DNA from: Chinchilla lanigera
Lineage: Eukaryota > Chordata > Mammalia > Rodentia > Chinchillidae
Direction of reading: 5' to 3'
Length of the DNA stretch: 64,000 nucleotides
NCBI RefSeq assembly: GCF_000276665.1
Contig: NW_004955417.1
Location: 27,445,479 to 27,509,478, forward strand
The translations under genes and the position numbers were made by a program. Shown piece after piece: positions 54,036-64,000 of the stretch; the stretch's first letter is position 1, and every line of letters begins with the position of its first letter. A model generated the notes under the pieces. That model was not told where the DNA came from and did not search any database. It saw only the letters and a program-made list of their open reading frames with translations.

Positions 54036-54114
54036 TTTTTTTTGGTGCTGGGAATTGAACTTGGGACTTTGCACTTGCCAGGCAAGTGCCATACCCCTGA
54101 GCTATATACCTGGC
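54036..54114 (-). mobile_element. ID SINE
   Basis: TTTTGGTGCTGGGAATTGAA then CCAGGCAAGTGCCATACCCC in ID order, reversed. Confidence 0.82.
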
Positions 54115-54250
54115 CTCGCTTTTCTCAGTTTTGTAAAAGATATAATACACTTATTTCTGGAACATAGCATGTGCATTTTCATTTACTCTACATATGACAT
54201 TAATGTATGGCATGTATGGTGGACCTTGCCTCCTCCCTGGAACTTGGTTT

Positions 54251-54352
54251 TGTTTTGTTTTTTTTCTGGTTTTTCTCCGGTTCCGGGAACCGAACTCACG
54301 ACCTTGCGCTTGCCAGGCAGGTGCTTTGCCGCTGAGCTAAATCCCCAGCCCT
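54251..54352 (-). mobile_element. Young ID SINE with 13-bp target duplication
   Basis: TGGAACTTGGTTT is perfect at 54238-54250 and 54353-54365. Confidence 0.92.
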
Positions 54353-54365
54353 TGGAACTTGGTTT

Positions 54366-55370
54366 AGAGTTTAACTTTGACAAATGACCTCTGTCTCTGG
54401 ACAGGGATCTTAGGAATATTTGACACGCCTCAGTGCTACACCGAGCTTGAAGATAAACATTTCAAGATGCTTTGCTCACTGAGCCTGGCTGCTGGTATGC
54501 AAGCTGGAGGAAATCGCTAAGCAAAATAATTAAAACCCTTACTTGGAATCGGCAGGTTGGAAAGCAGCGTATCTGTTGAACATATTACAGTGACTCATAA
54601 CCACATGAGTTAAATACACTGAAGAATTAAGTGTTTAGCTCATCGTTCTGGGTGTGCTGAGGTCTGGGATTACTGTTGGTCTTGCAGAAATTGGGATTGA
54701 ATTAGACATACTGGACCTGACTTCTGGCTTCCAGGCCAAGCTCTTGCTACTCAGGCACCCCACTGGGCTCAGAGTGATGGGAAACTCCCTGTCTGCCTCG
54801 GCCTTCTGGGTTTCAAGAATCTGTCAAGGCGAAGGGAAAAGATCTTCACAGCAGCCTGTGGTGCAACTTAGATTCTTGCTTCTGATGCAAAGTCCAAGAA
54901 TCTGAGAACAAAAGGAGTCCTGGTGGTGAGCTGGAAGGGAAAGATTTCCTAGGGAATCCCAAGAGCCCCCAGAAAGTCCATTTGGTCTCTGGCTTCCCCT
55001 GTCCGTGGAGGCAGCAAAGAAGTTCTCTCGCACAGGTAGAATCGGCCCAGCAGTTGTTCTGATGTGTCTAAGGCACTGTGGTTATCTGGCTTCCCTGGTT
55101 CAGGACTGTTTTGGGGTGGAGTGTGTGACCCACTTCTGGCCATGAGATGTCATAGGACAGAGGCTTCTGGGACAGACCCTTCCTCTGAAGAAGGAAGTAA
55201 TGTAAGAAACGAACCTTGATTTCCTCTGGAAACACTGCACACCAGGACCAGGTGCAGCTATGGCTGGGGACAAAGCAAGTGGAAACCCTAAGAACGACAG
55301 AATATGAGGAGGAGAATGATGTGGCTGAGTCCCTGAATTAACTGATGCTCAATCAGCCCCTCCTTTGGAA
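54366..55370. other. 3' flanking DNA, nothing recognised
   Basis: No gene; a possible very old SINE remnant at about 54.70-54.81 kb is too weak to call. Confidence 0.45.
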
Positions 55371-55380
55371 CTCCTTTGCC

Positions 55381-55411
<31 letters not shown>

Positions 55412-55544
55412 TTGAGACAGAGTTTTCCTATTCAGTGCAGGCTGAACTCACCATGTAGCCCAGGCTGGACTTGAACTCACAGTGATCTTCCTGCCTCAGC
55501 CCCCCAAGTACTGGGATTACAGGTATGCACCACCACGCTCAACA
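55371..55544 (-). mobile_element. B1-like SINE with 12-bp target duplication
   Basis: CCTCCTTTGGAA occurs at 55359-55370 and 55545-55556 around a reverse B1 with a T-rich leader. Confidence 0.92.
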
Positions 55545-56259
55545 CCTCCTTTGGAATTTCTTAAGAGGAAAAAAAAAATCTCTTTATTGTTTAAATCACA
55601 CTGAGTTGATTATCTATTACTTGCTGTTGAAAGTTTAACTGATTTAAGACTCAGCTCCTTGGAAGTGATACATATCCTCTGATCCAGAGCGTCTGTCACA
55701 AAGGATACAAAGGTCAGCCCTCAGCCTTGAAATCATCTAAGGATGCAAATCCTGGCCCTCTGCTAACCTCCGTCTATCCTGCCTGGATTTGAGCTCGTCC
55801 ATGCAGCAAATGAGTAGCAGATGAAGAAGATGTGCTGATGTGGATGTGAGACGGGGCCATCTGAGGTCACCAGTCCTCAAGAAGAGCAGGGTAGCAATGT
55901 AGCCACCCGGCCAGGGAGGCGGGATTTATGCCTACAGGAATAGCAACCTTCAGCATGAAATTGCTGAGAATTCTCCTTAGTCACAGAGACCGACGACAGC
56001 TCCCTGTGAGTGACAAGCTGAAGGTTTTTCCAGTTTGAGATCTGGTGAAGCCTAACCATATACTGAGCCCTCAGACCCAAGTGTGGAAGCTTCTTGTTAT
56101 ACCTGCGGCCTCATATGCACACCGGCTCTGCGTTTGGCTACAGCCAGTGTGATTTGGCCAGTGGGATGAAGGCAAGTCTAGGAGGCCCTTGTTCTAAGGA
56201 CGTCCCAGGGCCTTGGGATGGCCGGGACCTTTGTTGACACGGTGCTAAGTCTACTGATC

Positions 56260-57300
56260 ATACTCATTTTCTAAAATATAGACTTCATTTTCTTAGAGTA
56301 ATTATAGAGATATGGAGAAATTATATGGATGATGCAGAGCTTTTTTGTATACCCGGGTCTCCAAATGCTTGCTGCTTCCCACACTGCTGAAACCCCCATC
56401 CGAGTGGCACGCTTGCTGGCCCTGATGAACTCCGTCAGAGTCACCGAGTCTGCAGTTTACGCTAGAGTCGCTGTGCCTTCTAAGGGTTTGGACAAAATAT
56501 CGAGACATTATCCACCATGAGAATGTCATCTCCCTACAAATCCTCCGTGCTGCTCCTACTCACCCAGCTTTCCCGACCCCTGGAAACCAGGGATCCTTCA
56601 GTGTCCCCACACTTCGGCCTCTCTCAGAACCGAAAGAACTCGGTTCTTTCGGAAGTACTCTTCATGGCCGCGGAGCTGGATCTTACTACAACGTAGCCTC
56701 ATAGATCAGCTTCTCTCCCTGAGTAATGTACATCTGTTTTCTCCATGTCTTTTCAGGCTTAATGGTTCATTTCTTTTTGCCAAACGACAGTTAGTGCATG
56801 ATCTAGTGGACTACAGTTTATTCTCGTAGCTACTGAAGGCTGTCATGGCTGCATCAGAGTTTTGCTAACTAGGAGTAAACTGCTGTAAGTGTTCATGTTC
56901 AGGTTTTTGTGTGGATGTAAATTTTCAACTCCATTGGGTGAACACAAAAGAGTACCCTGCTGGGTCATGTGCTGAGAACATGTTTAGCTCTGTAGCAAGC
57001 TGCGGCGCTGTCTTCTGGAGTGGCCAAGCTGCTCTATGTCCCAGCCGGCCGTGAGCAGTTGTTTCGGCTCTGCACCCTCGCCAGCCCTGGATGCTGTTGG
57101 TGCTTTGGGCTCTGGTGATTCCCACGATGTGAGTGACATCTTGCCATTTCAATTTTTAATTCTATGGCATAGGCTGCTCAGTATCTCTTTCACACGCTTA
57201 TTTGCCATTATTCATTGCTGAGTAACTGTCCAGGTCTTTTGCCTATTTTTCAATCAGTTTTTTCATACTGTTGAGCGAATCTTTTAATCCCACTTTGGAA
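56260..57300 (-). mobile_element. LINE-1 (L1M type) 3' end, antisense
   Basis: Landmarks in reverse orientation: TCTCCATGTCTTTTCAGGCT, GGTTTTTGTGTGGATGTAAA, TTTTCAACTCCATTGGGTGA, CACGCTTATTTGCCATTATT. Highly diverged, no ORF. Confidence 0.72.
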
Positions 57301-57413
57301 AAGGATTTCAAAAGAGAGTGCCAGCTTCCCAATTGGACTCTGTCCATCTGTTCTAGATGCTCTCAATTACATACAAAGGTAGAGGTGGAATTTCAATTCA
57401 AAACATATCACTG

Positions 57414-57670
57414 TTGCCAGGCATAGTGGTGTACACCTGCAATCCTAGTACTTAAGAGGCTGAGCCAGGAGGATCACCACAAGTTCAAAGCCAGCCTGGA
57501 CTATAATGAATCCAAGGCCAGCCTAAAATACTTAGTGAGATCCTATCTCAAAAAAACAAAACTAGGGCCGGGGATATAGCTAAGCAGCACAGCACCTGCC
57601 TGGCAAGCATGAGGCTGTGTTTGATTCTTGGTACCAAAAACAAAACAAAACAAAAAAAAACACAAAAAAT
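57414..57670 (+). mobile_element. B1-ID composite SINE
   Basis: B1 half with an internal repeat of the CCAGCCT segment, then ID half GGGCCGGGGATATAGCTAAG and A-rich tail. Confidence 0.85.
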
Positions 57671-57671
57671 T

Positions 57672-57900
57672 AAGCTAGGTGTGGTGGTGCATGCCTGTAA
57701 CCCTAGCACTTCAGAAGCTGAGGCAGGAGGATCACCATGGCTTCAAAGCCAGCCTGAATTACATAGCAAGACCCTGTCTCAAAAACACAAAAACCAGCCA
57801 GGGATATAGCTCAGTGGTACAGTGCCTTCCTGGCAAGCTTGAGATCATAAGTTCCATTCCTGGTACCAAAAACAAAAAGCAACAAAAACATAAACAAAAC
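57672..57900 (+). mobile_element. B1-ID composite SINE, second of a tandem pair
   Basis: Starts directly after the tail of the previous dimer (GCTAGGTGTGGTGGTGCATG) with the ID half at about 57.80-57.87 kb. Confidence 0.85.
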
Positions 57901-58407
57901 CTAACATGCATTGTTTAACAGCCATGCTGTGGCCAGCATATTGTGTTAAGTACTATGCGAGACATGAAAAAATGTCACGTATATTCGCTGCCAACTCGGT
58001 CCTCTCTGGGGAGGACAGACACGGCAGTGAGAGAGCAAGACAACATGAAAGGACACAAATATCGAATGCCAACTTGTAGTGTCCCCTCTGAGTACTTGCC
58101 ACAGGACTCGTAAATCTAATTAAAATACAAGTGTTCCGTATGCACACTGAACAGCTCTTTGGACAGAAGATGATGAAGAGTTAGACTGGCAACTACTGAG
58201 GGACACTTGGATGCGTTCACCTGTAAACTTACAAACTGCATGCTCCTTGCGTTTTTATTGGGGCGCTGAGCTACCTCCGGCAGAACAGGAGAGGGAACGC
58301 GGCGATCATCCTACGAGCAGATAAATGGGTGGAGGACCCTATAAGTCGGGATGTATCACAAAGACTCACTTCCTTCCTCGCTGCAGAGATAAAGATTACG
58401 CAGCTTT

Positions 58408-58597
58408 CTGGGTGTGGTGGCACACACCTGTAACCCCAGCTACTCTGGAAGCTGAGGCAGGAGCATTGAATGTTTGAGGCCAGCTGGAGCAACTAGTGAG
58501 ACCTTGTGTCAAAATAAAATTTAAAAAGGGCTGGGGATGTAACTCAGTGGCGCTGTCTTGTGGAGCACCTGTGAGGGCCTGGGTTCCACTGCAATAC

Positions 58598-58631
<34 letters not shown>

Positions 58632-58640
58632 CACACAACC
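58408..58640 (+). mobile_element. B1-ID composite SINE ending in (CA)n
   Basis: B1 half, then ID half GGGCTGGGGATGTAACTCAG; the tail has become a CA microsatellite (58597-58637). Confidence 0.82.
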
Positions 58641-60300
58641 ATACTGCTGGAAAACCATACTTGCGTTTTTATTGGGGAAGAAAGGTCAGTGTGGAAACAA
58701 CCGCTAAGCTGAAGCACGGTAACAGGTCTGCAACAAAAGCAGGGCAGTAGTCGCTGATGGCAATCCAGAAACAGACGTCTGGAGATTGAGCTTCTGCCAG
58801 CACCAGTGGCTAAAGGCCTGGAGGGCCCCAAGGAGCCTAGGAAAGCGTGAGTGCATTGTGTGTTGCGGGTGGCGGAGCTAACAGTGCGCTGAGAAAAGGG
58901 GCTGCCCAGAGAAGCCGGCCAAGGACGTCCCCCGGGGCATGCGGGCTTCTCGGTCACGGCTCCATGGTCCCTCGGACAAGCGCCAGGGAGGAAGGGAACC
59001 GCATTCCTCCGGGCCTGGACTCCCTGGGGCAGCAGGAAGCAAACACTGCAGGCGAGACAGGCAGCAAAGCGGTGCGCAAGCTCTTGGACTTTGCATAAAA
59101 TAGCCATAAAAATGGGCCCTTGGAGCATTCCACAACTACGCAGAGGGTCAGCTGCTTGTCTGAAAACCGAGCCGAGCTCTCTGGTTAGCATCGGGCATCA
59201 GAGAAGCTTCTGGCAGAAGGAGGAAGCGGGTGTCCTGGGTTAACGTCCGTGGGCCACAGCACTTGGTGATACTCCTCAGAACAGAGGGATTTGGTCGCCC
59301 TGGTGTCTATCCCGGCCTGGGCACCTTGGCTTCCGAGAGATCCCCAGGACTGTGATTACCGATGGGGAGTCGCACAGACAAACTGCGGGAAGGCAGACGG
59401 GTCACGTCATCACTGCGATTCCGCACCGTGAGGCCGACGCTCCCAGGCGTCCCCACAACAGCCAGCCACAGGCCTGCCCTTCTTTGCGGGAAGACCTCAG
59501 CTGTTCCCGGGCTTCCAAGCAGCCACGTCTCCTTCTAGCCCCAGCGAGCCACCAGTATTTGCAAGCGCGAGCGAGCCGGGGAGGGAGCGCGTGGGGAGAA
59601 CTTGGCGGCATCTTCTCACTCGGGAGAGCAACAGACTCACTGCATGCTCGGGACGGCCAGGAAGGTGGCGATGCGCACTGCGACAAACGCTGGAGGCCAA
59701 GGGCTGCGAGACAGCGCCTGCTCCAGGAGGACCGGCTGACCCTGAAGCCCAGCGGCCCCCGCAGTCGGGGAGGGGACGCAGCCGGCAGTGCTGGAGCCTG
59801 GAGGCCCACAGAGGCTCCAGCGGGGCGCCCCGGGTCACCAGAGGAGACTGGGCGTCTGTGGGGGCAGGACCGCCCCGCTGAGGCCCCCTCGGGCTCCTCT
59901 GTGTTTGGGGGCGGAGCTGGTCCCAGGGCGGAGGAGCCACTGGCCTCCCCCGTGCCTCCCTCCTGTCGGGCCTCTCCCCGGGGCGCTTCCCTCTTCTGCC
60001 TGGGTTACAGGCATCTGTTCTCAGAGTGCCCCAGGGAGCCTAAGAGACTGACAGCGCACATGTGTTTATTTTCTTCGTCCGTGTGTGATGATCGCGTTCA
60101 CCGTGAGGGGTTGGCTCACGCACACCACAGTCCCACTTTTCCCTTTCCCTTGCTCTCCCGTTCCCGCTGTAAATGTCTTCATCCGGGTATTAAAGCGGCA
60201 TCCGGGGGCCTCGCGCTCATTCTCTCGCACATGCGCAGTGGAGCTCCCAGAGCTCGGGTCTGAATATGAAAGCAGGGAGCGTGAGCTCGCCACTTCTAAT
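58641..60300. other. GC-rich segment with a long unassigned open frame
   Basis: CpG-dense from about 59350 to 60000. A + strand frame stays open from 59352 to 60263 (303 codons), with other long frames on both strands, as expected in GC-rich DNA. The translation shows no domain, signal peptide or membrane segment I recognise, and is not CTHRC1. It could be a CpG-island promoter or an old GC-rich relic. Confidence 0.4.
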
Positions 60301-60304
60301 AAGC

Positions 60305-60440
60305 TTTTTTTGGGGGGCGGGGGCGGGGGCGGGCGACAGGGTCTCGCTATGTAACCCAGGTGGCCTCGAACTCGGAGCCATCTTCCTGCCTCAGCCCCTT
60401 GCATGCTGGGATCACAGGTGTGCACCACCATGCCCAGTTT
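60305..60440 (-). mobile_element. B1-like SINE
   Basis: GACAGGGTCTCGCTATGTAA, CCTGCCTCAGCCCCTTGCAT, GCTGGGATCACAGGTG; preceded by GGGGGCGGGGGCGGG. Confidence 0.85.
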
Positions 60441-60835
60441 ATTAAGCCAAATGTTAAGAGATTTCGAAAAAGTGTAAAATAATGCCACTATTTCATTAAA
60501 TGTAATGGTCTTTCATTAATGTTATTAACATATAATGGCTTAATTAATGCTATTTTTAAATGAACTGATTATTTTTTAAAAAATCCTATTTCAATTTCTA
60601 ATCTCACCGGACCAGCAGGAGTGGGGTTTGTTAGGAATACAGATTCCCGTCCTTCACCGGGTGCAAACCTCTGAAGCTCTGGAGGTTCGGCCGGCAGGTG
60701 GCCGTTGCGCATGTGCACGTCTGAGGGCACGGTCGTTCCATGTCACCTCCCCCACCTCTCCAAGGCGAGCGGAAGCACATGCCGAGTCACCCGGTATGTC
60801 TGAGTGTTCTGTCGTTGGGTTTTTTGTTTGTATTT

Positions 60836-60935
60836 TTGTGACCCTGGGGCTTGAACTCAGGGCCTTCATCCTGAGCTACATCTGGGCTTTTTTTGTTTTT
60901 TATGCTGAGACAGGGTCTTTAGTGGCCCCATGTCT
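60836..60935 (-). mobile_element. Diverged ID-like SINE
   Basis: GACCCTGGGGCTTGAACTCA then CTGAGCTACATCTGGGC, reverse ID order, followed by a B1 scrap. Confidence 0.6.
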
Positions 60936-63900
60936 AATTAGCCACTGCTGAAGGCCCGGGGACCAGGGGTTCGGATGGATCGAGGGTGCCGGGGGGCACA
61001 ACTCAGTGTGTAACAGCACCTCCCTGTGCCCATCCATCTTTTCTTTCACCATCCAGGGAGGAGCAACCAGGGAAGCGGCCTGGGCCGGAGAGGCTGCGGC
61101 ACTGACCAGGGGTGGCGAACCTCTTAGAGTTTTCCGTGCTGCAAACCTCCTGCTGTAGCACGCATGCTATTGGTTGGCCACCACTGCCCGGGCACTCCTG
61201 CTCGGAGCCCTCCACCGCCCGCACAGATCGCTGTAAACTCTACCTTTCCACGGCTGGGTTCCAGTAGTAACCGGTGTGAGTCCAGTGGGCGTGTGCGCCT
61301 GTGAGGCTGAATTAGCGGGAATCCTGGAAGGCTGCGTCCCAGAACTCAGGGTATCACAAGCATCCTAGGTCGAGATGGATTGCTTGTGCTGTCTTGGACA
61401 GCCCTGAAAAGAGTTATGAAAGGGCAATGGCTGTCCTTCAGACTGAATCTGGAAGGGCTGAATTTCGGTTGAAAGAGCTAGGAGTCTGAGGACAGATTAC
61501 AGAGAGGTGATGGCCCCGGGATACACTCCAACCAGCTGCAGGGTGCTTATGGATCGTTCTCCTGACAACTGTTACTTACTTCTTCCAATATAAAGTATAT
61601 TCTTGTAAGTGGCAAAAAAATGATATGCAGCCTTACTTTTGCTCTGTGATCGATACAAGGTTTCTTTTATTGCAAAAAAGGGGCCAGGGGGACATCGCCC
61701 ACCAGCGTGATCCTCAGCTAGGTCTGTCCCTCGGCCTGGCCCCTCCTGCCTGGCTGTGCTTCTGGGGTGTTTCAAGGGCGCACATCTGACTCAGTCCCAA
61801 GGTGGGCATGATCCATTCAGCTCTGCTTCAGGGACACAGACTTGGCTGGTGTGCGACGACTTCTAAGATGTCACCACTGTCTTCCTAGAGATCAGCTGTG
61901 GCCTTCCTGTGTGCACCACTGCCTTGCAAGAGGCCTCCCGAGGGTCACCACATGGCCACAAGCTCGTGCCCCACATGGCCACACAGCTGGATGCCACCTG
62001 CCGTGCATGGGTCATTGGCCCAGGTGCTACCATTGCCACTTCCTGGACTGCGACGGGTCATCTCAGGAACGTTCACAGCCGTCCTCAGGCCCAACAGGCC
62101 CAGGTGGCCGTCTCCCTTTGGTGACAGCTGCAGGTTTCTGCAGTTCGTCTATCCTCCATGCTCCTTCTCCAGTATTCCAATCATTGGTTCTTTGGAGCCA
62201 GTTCCTCCACCTGGCCTACACACTCGCTCTGGGTGGAGACGCCGTCCTTGTGCCGCAGCTGGCGGCCTCAGTGCTCCTGAACAGGACCGAGCTCATGCCC
62301 CGCCTCATGAGTCTCTGTCCGTGCATTGTTCTTGGCCGAGGTGATACTGCCGTTATCATCACCTGGCATTCAGCAGCCTCTGTTCCTCAGCCCCGACCTT
62401 CATCAAATCCCGAGCAGGGCAGTTGGTGTCGGAGTGAGATGTGGGGCTTTGCCTTTGTCTGTGAGCCCCAGTGCAGGGGTGCGGCAGGTGTCAGCCAGAG
62501 GGAGAACCTGGACACAGCCAGGACGTTTGCTCCCCGTGAATGAAGGGTGGCTGGAAGTAGTGTCCCGGTAAACACCGCATGTGTGGAGCAGGCAGCTGGG
62601 CTCTTACAAGATTGCAACTGAAAAGAAAGGGTACCAGGGGCCGGATGGGGCAGGGCATTTCCTTTGATGCCCAAGGGAGCAACTGCTTTAAAAATTAAGG
62701 CTCGTGCCTAGCATTCCAGTTACCAGAGGAAGAGATTTCCCAGTTACCAGAAGAAGCCGTGAAAAGGGCCAGGCTCCAGGCCACCCTGTCACCCCAGTGT
62801 GGGAGCCCCATGCAAGCGGTGGCAGCATTTATCCCAGTGCCGGAGACCTTCCAGTGCCAGTTCCTTGACAAAGTCGGGACTGGCAGCGGGTATCTGCAAA
62901 GCAGGGACCGCATGAGACGGGTGTGCGGCCTCTCCCTCTACTCTCTGTTAATCATAGCTTTCCAGATATCCATTATGCTATTGATAAAGGATGGTTGGGA
63001 ACCTGAAGGATCAGAACTGAAAGTAGTTAAGGAATCAGACTCCAGGATGGAAGGCACCCCTCCAGGGTTGAAAGGGGAAGTAGAAGCCACCACAGAGATT
63101 TGCGTCAGTCCCCTACCTCCTGTGTGGCAATGTTCGCCCACCAGAACGCGAGGGGAGCGTTGCGTGGGCCTCAGCGCGTGGGAAAACATTTGGTGAACGC
63201 CCTGTGTTGGACTGGCTCTAGATGGAGATATTGCAAATGTGGGTTGTGTTGTCCAGTAGAGAAGTGAACAATTCTGTGAAGAATTACACCTAATCAAGAA
63301 CACCTAGTGACTGATCTTTTTGCTTCCTTTTATGTGCTTTAAAAAAAGTTGATTCCCTGCTAGGGTTGCAGCTGGATGGTTGGTCAACCATGTCTGAATC
63401 TGTAACTAAAATAGAGACCTCACTGTATCTAAGAGTTTCATATGTAATTGCAAAAGTATGTAATAAAGCCAAAAACATTTCTCTGTGTCAGAGGAGCCTT
63501 GCTCCGCTGCCCCTCCAGAAGGACCTCTGGTGTCTGTGTTGTTTGTCCTTCTCCCGTGTCATTCCCTCCTGCAGGAATCTCCCGGACCTGCGCGGCATCC
63601 CAGTGTACTTAAAGTCCAAAGGAAATCTGTAAATGCTTGAGATCAGCAGGTGCTTGCTTCATGGATAAGCACGAAGTCTTATCATCTCTTCTTGTTCCAT
63701 ATCAGCCATTTTTCTCCTGTGAATGCTTCAGTGGTTTTCATTTAACACATGACCACCTCAATACCCCCTGCTTCCCATCCCATCCCAGCCCTCACCTACC
63801 CACCTCATCCTTTCTTGGTTTTGGTGCCAAAGGCAGCCAAAGCATTGTATTAACTGTCTCTTCCAGCTCTGGGTCATGTGTGAATTTCAAAGCATGTTTT

Positions 63901-64000
63901 CCATAGAATTCATTAAAAGAAATACTTGGTCCACAGTATCCACACATAAGAACCATTAAGCTAGCCATGGGTTGGAAGAGAACATCTCTATCTGCTAATC
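60936..64000. other. 3' flanking DNA, nothing recognised
   Basis: A 233-codon frame at 61842-62543 shows no known domain. The rest is unassigned; no exon of a neighbouring gene is seen. Confidence 0.45.

Noticed and set aside
61842..62543. 233-codon ORF in the 3' flank
   Set aside because: No recognised domain, no splice or promoter support, and overlapping frames of similar length; likely chance.
48280..64000. CTHRC1 first exon expected downstream
   Set aside because: No collagen-like GXY stretch or matching signal peptide occurs in any frame.

Overview
The window is a piece of mammalian nuclear genome containing one recognisable protein-coding gene, Frizzled-6 (FZD6), on the + strand. Its six coding exons run from 20902 to 47041, all with GT-AG introns, and encode a predicted 696-residue Wnt/planar-cell-polarity receptor. 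Everything else is intergenic or intronic DNA rich in interspersed repeats. The repeats point to a rodent outside the mouse/rat family: there are many tRNA-derived ID-type SINEs, 7SL-derived B1-like SINEs, and B1-ID dimers. Beaver or a related lineage is a low-confidence guess; the sequence does not settle the species.

Layout. 1-19.2 kb: 5' flanking intergenic DNA with SINEs, two MIR elements, LINE-1 remnants on both strands, and a dispersed LTR-like repeat (one copy is a clean solo LTR with a 5-bp target duplication). 19.2-19.5 kb: a 32-bp-period minisatellite. 19.7-20.9 kb: a CpG-rich promoter region interrupted by a 386-bp assembly gap; a non-coding first exon may be in or next to the gap. 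20.75-21.08 kb: predicted 5'-UTR plus coding exon 1 (signal peptide and start of the cysteine-rich domain). 21.1-39.3 kb: an 18.2-kb intron holding a long antisense LINE-1 and many SINEs. 39.3-47.0 kb: coding exons 2-6 (rest of the cysteine-rich domain, seven membrane helices, KTxxxW motif and C-terminal tail). 47.0-48.3 kb: 3'-UTR with a canonical poly(A) signal. 48.3-48.9 kb: a Tigger-like DNA transposon just past the transcript end. 49-64 kb: 3' flanking DNA with SINEs, an old LINE-1 3' end, and a GC-rich segment at 59.3-60.3 kb with a long open frame that I cannot assign.

FZD6 works alone here. I see no exon of the genes that flank it in human (BAALC, CTHRC1). The points most worth checking are in the gene itself: a C-terminal tail that diverges from the human protein and stops early, two extra N-glycosylation sequons, an in-frame upstream AUG with short uORFs, and the promoter gap bordered by a CCCGAT tandem repeat. 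I found no evidence of an undescribed multi-gene system.
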